DNA of 64,000 nucleotides from Quadrisphaera setariae (GCF_008041935.1 NZ_VKAC01000001.1:248001-312000), one strand, 5' to 3'; shown: positions 7,337-15,897, counted from the stretch's first letter. Numbers and translations are program-made. The notes: a model not told the origin generated them from the letters alone.

Positions 7337-9262
7337 ATGAGCCAGACCCTCGACCGACCCGAGCTCGACCTGCGCGTGCAGACCGCACCCACCGCGCCCA
7401 CCGCCCAGCAGCGCGCCGAGGCGTGGCTCGCGGCCTTCGAGGCCGCCCTCGGCACGGCGGACGCCGACGCCGTCGCCGGCCTGTTCGCCACCGACTCCTA
7501 CTGGCGCGACCTCGTCGCGTTCACCTGGAACATCACCACCGCTGAGGGGCGCGGGCAGGTCGCCGAGCGCGTGCGGGCCACGGCGGCCCGCACCGGTGCG
7601 CGCACCTTCGCCACCAGCGAGCCGGCCACCGACGCCGCCGCACCCGACGGTCGCCCCACCGTGGAGGCGTGGATCACCTTCGAGACCGAGGTCGGACGGG
7701 GCAGGGGCCTGCTGCGGCTCGTGGAGGAGGACGACGACGGCGGCCGGCGCGACGTCGCGTGGACGCTCCTCACCACCCTCCACGAGCTCAAGGGCTTCGA
7801 GGAGCCGCTGGACGCGCGGCGCCCGCGCGGCGCCGAGCACGGCGTGCGCCGCGACCGCAGCTCGTGGAGCGAGCGCCGCCGCGACAGCCTCGAGGGCTGG
7901 GGGAAGGACCGGCAGCCGCACGTGCTGGTCATCGGCGGCGGTCAGGGCGGCATCGCGCTGGGGGCGCGGCTGCGCCAGCTGGACGTGCCCGCGCTCGTCG
8001 TCGACGCCCACGACCGCCCCGGCGACCAGTGGCGCGGGCGCTACAAGAGCCTGTGCCTGCACGACCCGGTCTGGTACGACCACCTGCCCTACCTGCCGTT
8101 CCCGCGGAACTGGCCCGTCTTCGCGCCGAAGGACAAGATCGGCGACTGGCTCGAGATGTACGTGCGCGTCATGGAGGTCGACTACTGGGGCTCCACCCGC
8201 GTCACCTCGGCCTCCCGCGACGAGGAGACCGGCACCTGGGAGGTGCGGCTCGAGCGCCGGCACCCCGGCGCTGACGGGTCTGCCGGCGAGGTCGAGCACG
8301 TCGTCCTGCACCCCACCGAGCTCGTGCTGGCCACCGGCATGTCCGGCAAGCCGAACGTGCCGGTCTTCCCCGGCGCCGAGACCTTCCGCGGCGACCAGCA
8401 CCACTCCAGCGCCCACCCCGGCCCCGACGCCTACCGCGGGAAGAAGGCCGTGATCATCGGGGCGAACAACTCCGCGCACGACATCGCCGCCGCTCTGTGG
8501 GAGCACGGCGCCGAGGTCACGGTGGTCCAGCGGTCCTCCACGCACATCGTGAGGTCCGACTCGCTCATGGAGGTCGGGCTGGGCGCGCTGTACTCCGAGG
8601 AGGCGCTCGCGAACGGCGTCACCACCGAGAAGGCCGACCTCGTGTTCGCCTCGCTGCCCTACAAGATCATGCACGAGTTCCAGATCCCGCTGTACCAGGA
8701 GATCGAGCGGCGCGACCGGGACTTCTACGACCGCCTCGAGGCCGCCGGCTTCTGGCTCGACTTCGGTGACGACGGCTCCGGCCTGTTCCTGAAGTACCTG
8801 CGCCGCGGCTCGGGCTACTACATCGACGTGGGCGCCAGCGAGCTCGTCGCCGACGGCAGCGTCACCGTGGTGCACGAGCCGGTGCGCGAGCTCGTGGAGG
8901 ACGCCGTGGTGCTCGACGACGGCACGCCGTCCGGGAAGCGCCTGCCGGCCGACCTCGTGGTCTACGCCACCGGCTACGGCTCGATGAACGGCTGGGCCGC
9001 CGACCTCATCTCCCCGGAGGTCGCCGACAGGGTCGGCAAGGTGTGGGGCCTCGGCTCGGACACCACCAAGGACCCCGGCCCGTGGGAGGGGGAGCAGCGC
9101 AACATGTGGAAGCCCACCCAGCAGGAGGGCCTGTGGTTCCACGGCGGCAACCTCCACCAGTCGCGGCACTACTCGCTGTACCTGTCGCTGCAGCTGAAGG
9201 CCCGCTACGAGGGGCTGGACACCCCCGTGCACGAGCTCGCGCCCGTGCACCACACCCGCTGA
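7337..9262 (+). CDS. FAD-dependent monooxygenase with N-terminal SnoaL-like domain
   Basis: A 641-residue flavoprotein. Residues about 22-155 look like an NTF2/SnoaL-type alpha+beta barrel (AWLAAFEAALGTADADAVAG, DSYWRDLVAFTWNITT). After a linker, a class B flavin monooxygenase follows: FAD-binding VIGGGQGG (198-205), GDQWRGRYKSLCLHDPVWYD, an NADPH-type Rossmann motif VIIGANNSAHDIAAAL and the terminal VVYATGYGSMNGW. Such enzymes use NADPH and O2 to oxygenate ketones, aldehydes or heteroatoms; the substrate cannot be read here. ATG 7337 has GGGAGG nine bases upstream. The stop shares one base with the ADH start (TGATG), so the two enzymes are probably co-translated and act in sequence on the same compound (inference). 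Confidence 0.87.
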   Translation: MSQTLDRPELDLRVQTAPTAPTAQQRAEAWLAAFEAALGTADADAVAGLFATDSYWRDLVAFTWNITTAEGRGQVAERVRATAARTGARTFATSEPATDAAAPDGRPTVEAWITFETEVGRGRGLLRLVEEDDDGGRRDVAWTLLTTLHELKGFEEPLDARRPRGAEHGVRRDRSSWSERRRDSLEGWGKDRQPHVLVIGGGQGGIALGARLRQLDVPALVVDAHDRPGDQWRGRYKSLCLHDPVWYDHLPYLPFPRNWPVFAPKDKIGDWLEMYVRVMEVDYWGSTRVTSASRDEETGTWEVRLERRHPGADGSAGEVEHVVLHPTELVLATGMSGKPNVPVFPGAETFRGDQHHSSAHPGPDAYRGKKAVIIGANNSAHDIAAALWEHGAEVTVVQRSSTHIVRSDSLMEVGLGALYSEEALANGVTTEKADLVFASLPYKIMHEFQIPLYQEIERRDRDFYDRLEAAGFWLDFGDDGSGLFLKYLRRGSGYYIDVGASELVADGSVTVVHEPVRELVEDAVVLDDGTPSGKRLPADLVVYATGYGSMNGWAADLISPEVADRVGKVWGLGSDTTKDPGPWEGEQRNMWKPTQQEGLWFHGGNLHQSRHYSLYLSLQLKARYEGLDTPVHELAPVHHTR

Positions 9263-10329
9263 TGCGCGCCGCGAGGTGGCACGCCCGGGGTGACGTGCGC
9301 GTCGAAGAGGTGCCCGAGCCGGAGCTCGTGCCCGGCTCGGTGGCCATCGACGTCGCCTGGTGCGGCATCTGCGGCACCGACCTGCACGAGTACACCGAGG
9401 GGCCGATCTTCATCCCGGCGCCGGGGCACCCGCACCCGGTCTCGGGGGAGAGCGCCCCGCTGGTCATCGGGCACGAGTTCTCCGGCACCGTGAGCGCGCT
9501 GGGCGAGGGCGTCGACGACCTGCGCGTGGGCGAGTCGGTGGTGGTGGAGCCGTACATCCTGCGCCCGGGCACCCCCACCGGGGACGACGACAGCTACCAG
9601 CTCAGTCCCGACATGAACTTCATCGGGCTCGGTGGGCGCGGAGGCGGGCTCGCCGAGCGCATCGTGGTGGAGCGGCGCTGGGTGCACCCCGTCGGCGACG
9701 TCCCCCTCGACCAGGCCGCGCTCGTCGAGCCGCTCGCGGTGGGCCACCACGCCTACCGGCGCAGCGGCGCGGGGGCCGGGGACGTGGCGCTGGTCGGGGG
9801 CGCAGGGCCGATCGGCCTGCTGCTCGCGGCGCTGCTCAAGGCCGAGGGGCTGCGGGTGCTGCTCACGGAGGTGAGCGAGGCCCGCAAGGCCAAGGCGCGC
9901 GACACCGGCGTGGCGGAGGAGGTGCTCGACCCGCGCGACGGGTCCGTGGCCGACCGGGTGCGCGAGCTCACCGGCGGGCGCGGTGCCGACGTGTGCTTCG
10001 AGTGCTCCAGCGTGCAGCCGGTGCTCGACACCCTCCTCGACGCGGTCAGGCCCGGCGGGGTGGTGGTCAACGTGTCGATCTGGGGACACCGTGCCGAGCT
10101 CGACATCCAGTCGCTCGTGCTCAAGGAGGTCGACCTGCGCGGCACCATCGGCTACGCGGGCGACCACCCGGCCACCATCCGGCTCGTGCAGGAGGGGAAG
10201 GTCGACCTGGAGCCGTTCATCACCCACCGCATCGGCCTGGACGAGCTGGTGGAGGTCGGCTACGACACCCTGCTCCACCGCACCGAGACGGCGGTGAAGA
10301 TCCTGGTCAGCCCGACCTCCCGACCGTGA
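9262..10329 (+). CDS. Zinc-type alcohol dehydrogenase, 2,3-butanediol dehydrogenase-like
   Basis: A 355-residue medium-chain dehydrogenase/reductase, presumably oxidising a secondary alcohol with NAD(P)+. Catalytic-zinc motifs are CGICGTDLHEY (Cys34/Cys37, Asp40) and GHEFSG (His71, Glu72); VVEPYI, FIGLGGRGGGLAE and the VEPLAVG segment match (R,R)-butanediol/threonine dehydrogenases. The Rossmann motif is VGGAGPIGLL. The structural-zinc lobe, normally four Cys just after VVEPYI, is replaced by a Cys-free RPGTPTGDDDSYQLSPDMN. It overlaps the monooxygenase stop by one base and ends in a CCGTGATCACAGG element followed by a perfect hairpin. With an AcoR-like regulator next door, acetoin- or diol-like substrates are plausible but unproven. 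Confidence 0.86.
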   Translation: MRAARWHARGDVRVEEVPEPELVPGSVAIDVAWCGICGTDLHEYTEGPIFIPAPGHPHPVSGESAPLVIGHEFSGTVSALGEGVDDLRVGESVVVEPYILRPGTPTGDDDSYQLSPDMNFIGLGGRGGGLAERIVVERRWVHPVGDVPLDQAALVEPLAVGHHAYRRSGAGAGDVALVGGAGPIGLLLAALLKAEGLRVLLTEVSEARKAKARDTGVAEEVLDPRDGSVADRVRELTGGRGADVCFECSSVQPVLDTLLDAVRPGGVVVNVSIWGHRAELDIQSLVLKEVDLRGTIGYAGDHPATIRLVQEGKVDLEPFITHRIGLDELVEVGYDTLLHRTETAVKILVSPTSRP

Positions 10330-10336
10330 TCACAGG
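10324..10336. repeat. Dispersed CCRTGATCACGG element, copy 3 (imperfect)
   Basis: CCGTGATCACAGG contains the TGA stop (10327-10329) of the ADH gene. Confidence 0.5.
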
Positions 10337-10367
10337 CGCTCGGCCACCTGAGCGGTGGCCGAGCGCC
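10335..10367. terminator. Bidirectional hairpin terminator between convergent genes
   Basis: A perfect 14-bp stem, GGCGCTCGGCCACC pairing with GGTGGCCGAGCGCC around the loop TGAGC, lies 6 bp after the ADH stop and 23 bp from the end of the convergent NAD(P)-binding gene. There is no T-tract, as is usual in high-GC actinomycetes. Confidence 0.75.
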
Positions 10368-10389
10368 CTGCTCGCGCGGCGGGAGGGAG

Positions 10390-11097
10390 TCAGGCGGCGG
10401 GAGCGGGCGTCAGGGACCGGGTGACGGCGGCGTCGACGGGCTCGTCGCCCGCCATGAGCTCCAGCACCGGGTCCTCCTCGGGCGGCAGCAGCGCCGGTGC
10501 GCGCAGCAGCGCCGCGACCACCGCGGCGACGTCGTCGCGGGAGACCTGACCGCGCGGCAGCGAGCGCTCCAGCGACACCGTCCCGGTGCCGGGGGAGTCC
10601 GTCAGACCGCCGGGCCGCAGCACCGCCAGCTCGAACGCACCCGACGCCGCCCGCCGCAGGAGCTCGGCCTCGGCGGCGAGCTTGGCGCGCAGGTAGGCCA
10701 CGAACACCGGGTCGACGCCGTCCGGTGTCGCGCCGTCGCGCACCGCGTCGACCCCGTAGGAGCTGACCAGCACGTACCGTCGCACGCCCTCTGCCTGCGC
10801 GGCGTCGGCCAGGAGCACCGCCGCGGCCCTGTCGACGGTGTCCTTGCGGGCCTCACCGCTGCCCGCGCCGGCACCGGCGGCGAACACGACGGCGTCGGCC
10901 CCGCGCACCGCGCTGGCCACCTCGTCGGCGCTCGCGGTCTCCAGGTCCACCACCGCGGCGCGGGCGCCGTCGGCCTCGACGTCGGCGACGTGGTCGGGGT
11001 TTCGGACCATCCCCACCACCTCGTCACCGCTCGCGGCGAGCAGGCGGACGAGGCGGTGGGCGACCTGCCCGTGGGCTCCGGCGACAGCGACGATCAC
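10390..11097 (-). CDS. NAD(P)H-binding protein, NmrA/atypical SDR family
   Basis: A 235-residue single-domain Rossmann protein. The start IVAVAGAHGQVAHRLVRLLAASG holds the atypical-SDR dinucleotide motif GxxGxxG, followed by VVGMVRNPDHV (NADP-type Arg), ADAVVFAAGAGAGSG and YVLVSSYGVDA near the usual Tyr position. The ending RGQVSRDDVAAVVAALL is typical of the YwnB/NmrA-like family. The function is probably an NADPH-dependent reductase or redox sensor; the substrate is unknown. GTG 11097 is chosen because it immediately precedes the nucleotide-binding strand. It faces the ADH gene across a strong hairpin, so it is not part of that operon. Confidence 0.78.
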   Translation of the reverse strand: MIVAVAGAHGQVAHRLVRLLAASGDEVVGMVRNPDHVADVEADGARAAVVDLETASADEVASAVRGADAVVFAAGAGAGSGEARKDTVDRAAAVLLADAAQAEGVRRYVLVSSYGVDAVRDGATPDGVDPVFVAYLRAKLAAEAELLRRAASGAFELAVLRPGGLTDSPGTGTVSLERSLPRGQVSRDDVAAVVAALLRAPALLPPEEDPVLELMAGDEPVDAAVTRSLTPAPAA

Positions 11098-11144
11098 GCC
11101 GTCCACCCTGCCCCGCCCCCGGCGGACCCGCCTCTCGGGGGCGC

Positions 11145-12083
11145 TCAGGGGGAGGTGCTGCGCTCGCTGTCGAGCAGGGCGGCCCAGTCGCCGAAGCGCG
11201 GGACGTCCTCGACCTGCAGACCTGCCGGGTCGTGTCCCACCAGCGTGCTCACCTCGCCGCTGAGCACGTGCACGCGCTCCCCGCTGACCGTGCCGTCGGG
11301 CGTGAAGCGGTACGTCTCCGTGGTGGTCGGTGCATGGTCCGGGGGGCGCCGGTCGTCGTCGTAGCCGGTGACCTCCACCTCCCGGAGCAGCAGCCGGTGC
11401 TCCGGCCAGCCCGGCTCGGAGGTCGGGACCGCCCACATGTGGCGCAGCGAGGGGCGCTGGTGGCGGTCGAGGCGGGTGACGACCACCTCGCGCCCGCGGT
11501 CGCGCACCTCGAGGACGCTCGTGGGCGCGTCTGGCGCGTCCGGCGAGCCCACCAGCACCGTCACCGGCTCGCCGGCGTCGAACCTGCCGCGCGCACCGGC
11601 GGTGCTCAACGGCTCGCCGCTGGGCCGGCCGCGCTCCAGGTCCCAGGCGCGGTGCTGCACGGCCAGCGTCGGAGGCCCCGAAGGGGCTGCGGGGGTCGCC
11701 GGGGCCGCAGCCGCCAGGGGGGCTGCGACCTGCGGCACCGTCGCTGCTGGCCCGGACTCGGACCGGGCCAGCTCCTGCCTCACCCGCGCCCGGACCTCGG
11801 CCTCCGCCGCGGCGCGCCCCCGCGCCCGCGCCGCCGCCGCTCGGCGCCGAGGCCGCGCCACGGCCGCGCTCGTGCGCACGGCCACCAGGCACAGGACCCC
11901 CGCCGCGGCCACGGCGTCGAGCGGCCGTCCCCGCACCAGCTCGGCGGCTCCCAGCGCCAGCAGCACCGCCCCCACCACCCAGGCCGTCCGCCCGGTCGCG
12001 GACACGAGGGAGCACCACCGGCTCCAGGTGGAGGCGAGCGCTGCGCCCAGCGGGTGGGCGGGGGTGCTGGCCGGGCTGGTCAT
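11145..12083 (-). CDS. Hypothetical membrane protein
   Basis: About 312 residues from ATG 12083 (GAGGA four bases upstream; a GTG at 12149 is a possible longer start). Two hydrophobic segments near the N terminus (AWVVGAVLLALGAAELV and AVAAAGVLCLVAVRTSAAVA) suggest a two-helix anchor. They are followed by an Arg/Ala-rich helix (about 85-120), an Ala/Pro linker and a soluble C-terminal part of about 170 residues with no family I recognise. The C-terminal half reads like a beta-rich domain (PVTVLVGSPD, EVVVTRLDR, TTETYRFTPDGTVSGERVHVL). An array of 11-bp direct repeats lies about 80 bp upstream and may place it under an OmpR/PhoP-type response regulator. Confidence 0.6.
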   Translation of the reverse strand: MTSPASTPAHPLGAALASTWSRWCSLVSATGRTAWVVGAVLLALGAAELVRGRPLDAVAAAGVLCLVAVRTSAAVARPRRRAAAARARGRAAAEAEVRARVRQELARSESGPAATVPQVAAPLAAAAPATPAAPSGPPTLAVQHRAWDLERGRPSGEPLSTAGARGRFDAGEPVTVLVGSPDAPDAPTSVLEVRDRGREVVVTRLDRHQRPSLRHMWAVPTSEPGWPEHRLLLREVEVTGYDDDRRPPDHAPTTTETYRFTPDGTVSGERVHVLSGEVSTLVGHDPAGLQVEDVPRFGDWAALLDSERSTSP

Positions 12084-12162
12084 GGGTCCTCGTGGGCGGC
12101 GTGCGACGGAGGCGCGACCCGGCGGGCAGCGCTCCCACGAACCTGCCACCCGAGATCACCGA

Positions 12163-12206
12163 GAACAACCAAGCGCAGGTCAAGGGCGGGTCAAGCGGTG
12201 GTCAAG
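12163..12206 (-). promoter_or_regulatory. Four 11-bp direct repeats CTTGACC-N4 (PhoP/OmpR-type box candidate)
   Basis: On the minus strand the units CTTGACCACCG, CTTGACCCGCC, CTTGACCTGCG and CTTGGTTGTTC follow one another with an exact 11-bp period (12206 down to 12163). A near-match CTTCACC lies just upstream (12216-12210), one base out of phase. The 7+4 architecture matches the 11-nt direct-repeat units bound by Streptomyces PhoP (GTTCACC type). Each unit also contains TTGAC, so one may double as a -35 element for the membrane protein gene. Confidence 0.5.
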
Positions 12207-12266
12207 AAGGGTGAAGAGGTGGTGTGGTGGAGGGCGTCGAGGTCGTCGGCGGACCCGGTGCCGCCC

Positions 12267-14342
12267 TCAGGCCAGGGCCCGCAGGAAGGCCTCCGCCACC
12301 GGCACCGCGGTGGTGCCGCCGCTGGTGCCGTTCTCCACGAGCACCGCGAAGGCCAGGTCGCCCTGGAAGCCGATCACCCACGCGTGCGTGGGCGGTGCAT
12401 CCCCGGAGCCGTACTCAGCGGTGCCGGTCTTGGCGTGCACGGGGGCGCCGGGCACGTCGGCCAGGGCGCTGGCCGTGCCGGACGTCGCGACCCGCCGCAT
12501 GAGGTCGCTGACGACGGCGAGGCGTGCGGCGTCCGGCTGCGGCTGCGCCGCGGAGGTGCTGGCCGAGGCGCTGGTCGATCCACTGGCCGACGCGCTGGCC
12601 GACGGATCGGCTGACGGACCGGCCGAGGCGGGGGCGGGGTCGAGCACGAGGCGGGGCGCCGTCCAGCTGCCGCGCGCGATCGTGGAGGCGGCCACGGCCA
12701 TCGCCGCCGGACTGGCCAGCACCGTGCCCTGGCCGATGGTGGCCGCGGCGCGGGCCACGGGGTCGTCGTCGGCGGGCACGTCGCCGGTGAAGGCGTCCAC
12801 GCCGAGCCCGGCGTCCCAGCCGCCCCCGATCCCCACCGCGGCGGCGGCGTCGGGCAGGTCGCTCGCGCCCAACCGGTCCGACAGCCCCACGAAGGCCGTG
12901 TTGCACGACTGCGCGAAGTCGACGGCGAACGGCACGTCTCCCAGGGCCTCGCCCTCGAAGTTGCGGAAGCTGCGCCCGTCCACGGTCGCGGTCGCCGGGC
13001 AGGGCACGGCCTGGTCGGGCGTCAGCCCCGTGGTCAGCAGCGCGGTCGTGCTGACCGCCTTGAAGGTGGACCCGGGCGGGTACCGCCCGTCCAGGGCGCG
13101 GTCGGCCCCCGTCGTGGGGGTGTTCGCCACGGCGAGGAGGTCACCGCTGGGCACGTCCACCGCGACCAGCGCCGCGGCCGGCTGGGCGTCCTTGCTCGTC
13201 GCGGTGGCCAGCGCCGCGTCGGCGGCCTGCTGCACGCGGGCGTCCAGCGACAGCTGCACCGGCTGCCCCGCCACCGGGTCGGAGGTGAACAGCGACCTCG
13301 GCCCACCCTGCTCCGCGTCCTGCGCTGCACCCTTGACGGCGACCGCCTGCACCGCGGTCCCGGCGGTGCCGGCGAGGCGCTCGTCGTAGGTGCGCTGCAG
13401 CCCCGACAGGCCGGTGGTGTCACCGTCGGCGATGCGCCCGCTGCTGGCGTCGACCAGCTCCTGCGTGGCCTGCCCGACCCTGCCCAGCAGCGCGCGGGCG
13501 AACGCCGGGGTGGGCGCCAGCGGCAGCGACGCCTCCCGGAAGACCGTGCCCGGCAGCGGCTTGAGCTGCGCGCTGATCGCGTCGTAGTCGGCGCGCCGCA
13601 GCGTGATGACCTGGACGAAGGCATCGGGGGAGGCGCTGGTGACCCGCTGGGCGAGATCGTCGCCGTTGACGTCGAGCAGCCCGGCCAGCTGAGCGGCCAG
13701 GCCCGCGGGGTCGGTCGTGCGGCTCGGCTGCACCCCGACGTCCACGACGGGGGAGTCGGCGACGATCGCGGCGCCGTCGCGGCCCAGCACCTGGCCGCGC
13801 TGCGCCGGCGTGCGCTGCACCGCGAGCCGCTCGCCGGCCGTCAGGCTCGGCTCCACCACCGCCGGCGCGAAGACCGCGCCCCACGTCCCCGCGCCGGAGG
13901 CGACGGGTCGCAGCGGCACCTCGGTCGCGTAGGCCCACCCCTGGCCCACCGGCCAGCTGACCGCCAGCCTCGCGGTGGCCGCCTCGCCGTCGCGCTGGAC
14001 CGAGCTCACCGACACCCGCGGGCGCAGGCCGTCCATCCCCTCCAGGGTGGTGGTGAGCACCTCCGGTGCGGCGGCGTCGGGCGCGCCGGCGTCGTCCACC
14101 AGCCGCGCACCGCCGAGGTCGCCCGCGGTGATCCCCGCTGCCAGCGCCGCCGCGGCCGCCCGGGCGGCGTCGTCGCGGTCCCGCTCGCGGCCCTGCCAGA
14201 CCACCGCCGTGACCGCGCCACCGGCCGCGAGGGCCACGGCCACCCCGGACGCGACCAGCACGGTGGTCCGTCGCGGGCTCCGAGGACCCCGGCGGCCTCG
14301 CTCAGGGCGGGCGGCGGGGGCTGCGGCTCGTCGTCCGGGCAC
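12267..14342 (-). CDS. Class B penicillin-binding protein with MecA_N-type (NTF2-like) domain
   Basis: A 691-residue D,D-transpeptidase that cross-links peptidoglycan outside the membrane. Order: basic N terminus; one membrane helix (about 28-49, VLVASGVAVALAAGGAVTAVVW); an NTF2/MecA_N-like domain (about 55-165); a dimerisation domain; then the transpeptidase with active-site STFK (425-428), SCN (479-481) and KTG (638-640). A Ser/Ala-rich linker of about 30 residues (574-603) interrupts the transpeptidase before the KTG motif; its DNA is visibly repetitive around 12550-12620. The domain set resembles the PBP-lipo/Rv2864c type, but no lipobox Cys is present. The start is GTG 14342. It is divergent from the SRPBCC gene and has no partner morphogene nearby. 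Confidence 0.92.
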   Translation of the reverse strand: MPGRRAAAPAARPERGRRGPRSPRRTTVLVASGVAVALAAGGAVTAVVWQGRERDRDDAARAAAAALAAGITAGDLGGARLVDDAGAPDAAAPEVLTTTLEGMDGLRPRVSVSSVQRDGEAATARLAVSWPVGQGWAYATEVPLRPVASGAGTWGAVFAPAVVEPSLTAGERLAVQRTPAQRGQVLGRDGAAIVADSPVVDVGVQPSRTTDPAGLAAQLAGLLDVNGDDLAQRVTSASPDAFVQVITLRRADYDAISAQLKPLPGTVFREASLPLAPTPAFARALLGRVGQATQELVDASSGRIADGDTTGLSGLQRTYDERLAGTAGTAVQAVAVKGAAQDAEQGGPRSLFTSDPVAGQPVQLSLDARVQQAADAALATATSKDAQPAAALVAVDVPSGDLLAVANTPTTGADRALDGRYPPGSTFKAVSTTALLTTGLTPDQAVPCPATATVDGRSFRNFEGEALGDVPFAVDFAQSCNTAFVGLSDRLGASDLPDAAAAVGIGGGWDAGLGVDAFTGDVPADDDPVARAAATIGQGTVLASPAAMAVAASTIARGSWTAPRLVLDPAPASAGPSADPSASASASGSTSASASTSAAQPQPDAARLAVVSDLMRRVATSGTASALADVPGAPVHAKTGTAEYGSGDAPPTHAWVIGFQGDLAFAVLVENGTSGGTTAVPVAEAFLRALA

Positions 14343-14432
14343 CCTGCGCAGTCAACCGGACCGGGCCGTCCCGCACGCCGGTAACGGCAGGACCCGCACG
14401 TGTGGGCCGGCACCGACGGGGTAGAGATCGGC

Positions 14433-14897
14433 ATGACCACCGTGACCAAGAGCATCGACGTCGACGTCCCCGTGCGCCGGGCCTACGACCAGTGGACGCA
14501 GTTCGAGTCCTTCCCCGCCTTCATGGGCGGGGTCGAGTCGATCCGCCAGGTCGACGACACGCACACCCACTGGACCACGAAGGTCGGTGGCGTCGAGCGC
14601 GAGTTCGACACCGTCATCACCGAGCAGCACCCCGACGAGCGCGTCGCGTGGAAGTCCACCGACGGCCCGACGCACGCCGGTGTCGTCACCTTCCACCGCC
14701 TCGGAGACTCCCAGACCCGCGTCACCGTGCAGATGGACTGGGAGCCCGAGGGCCTCGTGGAGAAGGTCGGCTCGGCGTTCAACGTCGACGACCACCAGGT
14801 CCAGGCCGACCTCAAGAAGTTCAAGACCTTCATCGAGGAGCAGGGCGCGCCCACCGGCGCCTGGCGCGGTGACGTCCCCGCGGGCAACGAGAGCTGA
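14433..14897 (+). CDS. SRPBCC family protein (polyketide cyclase/dehydrase-like)
   Basis: A 154-residue START/Bet v1-like single domain: MTTVTKSIDVDVPVRRAYDQ, FESFPAFMGGVESI, TVITEQHPDERVAWKS, GVVTFHRLG and a long C-terminal helix (VQADLKKFKTFIEEQG). Proteins of this family bind hydrophobic ligands in a deep pocket, and the small actinobacterial members are mostly uncharacterised. It is monocistronic: a strong hairpin follows the stop within 20 bp. The last 16 residues extend past the domain. No catalytic assignment is made. Confidence 0.85.
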   Translation: MTTVTKSIDVDVPVRRAYDQWTQFESFPAFMGGVESIRQVDDTHTHWTTKVGGVEREFDTVITEQHPDERVAWKSTDGPTHAGVVTFHRLGDSQTRVTVQMDWEPEGLVEKVGSAFNVDDHQVQADLKKFKTFIEEQGAPTGAWRGDVPAGNES

Positions 14898-14913
14898 GCC
14901 GACGACGCACGTC

Positions 14914-14949
14914 CGGAGGGCCGGTCCCGCTGCGGGGACCGGCCCTCCG
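14914..14949 (+). terminator. Hairpin terminator after SRPBCC gene
   Basis: A 15-bp perfect stem (CGGAGGGCCGGTCCC with its complement) around the loop GCTGCG, 16 bp after the stop codon. No T-tract. Confidence 0.8.
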
Positions 14950-14950
14950 C

Positions 14951-14962
14951 CCATGATCACCG
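14951..14962. repeat. Dispersed CCRTGATCACGG element, copy 4 (imperfect)
   Basis: CCATGATCACCG directly after the terminator hairpin, in the leader of the exonuclease III gene. Confidence 0.45.
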
Positions 14963-14981
14963 CGTGAGGCAGGATCGGCGG

Positions 14982-15812
14982 GTGCCCCTCAGCCTCGCCA
15001 CCGTGAACGTCAACGGCATCCGGGCCGCGGTCCGCCGCGGCATGCCCGCCTGGCTCGAGCAGCGCCGGCCCGACGTGCTGGCCCTGCAGGAGGTCCGCGC
15101 CGACGACGCCACCCTCACCGGTCTCCTGGAGGACTCCCTCGGTGGGGGCTGGCACGTGGCGCACGTCGAGCCGACCGACGCCGGCAGCAAGGGGCGCGCG
15201 GGCGTCGCCGTGGCGACCCGCCTGCCCGTCCGCGGGTCGCGCACCACCCTCGACGCGCGGTTCGACGGCACCGGCCGCTGGGTGGAGCTGGACGTCGAGA
15301 CCCCCGCCAGCCCCACCGGCCTCCTCACCGTCGTGTCCGTCTACGTCCACTCCGGCGAGGCGGGCACCCCCAAGCAGGACGACAAGATGGCCTTCCTCGA
15401 CGCCGCCGGTGCGCGGATGACCGCGCTCCACGCCGCAGCGGCGGCCGGTGGCCCCCAGGCCGTGGTGTGCGGCGACCTCAACATCGCCCACACCGAGCGC
15501 GACATCAAGAACTGGAAGGGCAACCTCAAGAAGGCGGGCTTCCTGCCCGAGGAGCGGGCCCACCTCGACGGCTGGTCCGCGCAGGGGTGGGTGGACGTCG
15601 CCCGCCAGCTCGCGGGTCCCGTCGACGGCCCCTACTCCTGGTGGAGCTGGCGCGGGCAGGCCTTCGACCGCGACACCGGCTGGCGCATCGACGCCCAGTG
15701 GGCCACCCCCGGCCTGGCCGAGCGCGCGACCTCCTGCGAGGTGGACCGGGCCGCCACCTACGCGGAGCGCTTCAGCGACCACGCGCCCGTCGTCGCCGTG
15801 TACGGCGGCTGA
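14982..15812 (+). CDS. xth: Exodeoxyribonuclease III
   Basis: A 276-residue Mg2+-dependent AP endonuclease/3'-exonuclease of base-excision repair (EEP superfamily). Motifs in order: ATVNVNGIRAA (metal-binding Asn), DVLALQEVRAD (catalytic Glu), VSVYVHSGEAGTPKQDDKMAFLD, GDLNIAHTERDIKNWKGN (catalytic Asp/Asn) and the terminal SDHAPVVAVY (catalytic His). GTG 14982 is chosen over the in-frame GTG 14964 because AGGA sits seven bases before it and the next residues begin the first beta-strand. The length matches XthA. Confidence 0.94.
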   Translation: MPLSLATVNVNGIRAAVRRGMPAWLEQRRPDVLALQEVRADDATLTGLLEDSLGGGWHVAHVEPTDAGSKGRAGVAVATRLPVRGSRTTLDARFDGTGRWVELDVETPASPTGLLTVVSVYVHSGEAGTPKQDDKMAFLDAAGARMTALHAAAAAGGPQAVVCGDLNIAHTERDIKNWKGNLKKAGFLPEERAHLDGWSAQGWVDVARQLAGPVDGPYSWWSWRGQAFDRDTGWRIDAQWATPGLAERATSCEVDRAATYAERFSDHAPVVAVYGG

Positions 15813-15897
15813 CCCCGCGATGACCCGCAGGGGGGACACCGGGCGCCTCCACCCCGCCGACCTGGTCGGTCGCCGGGCGTGGCGGCCCGTCCGGGGC

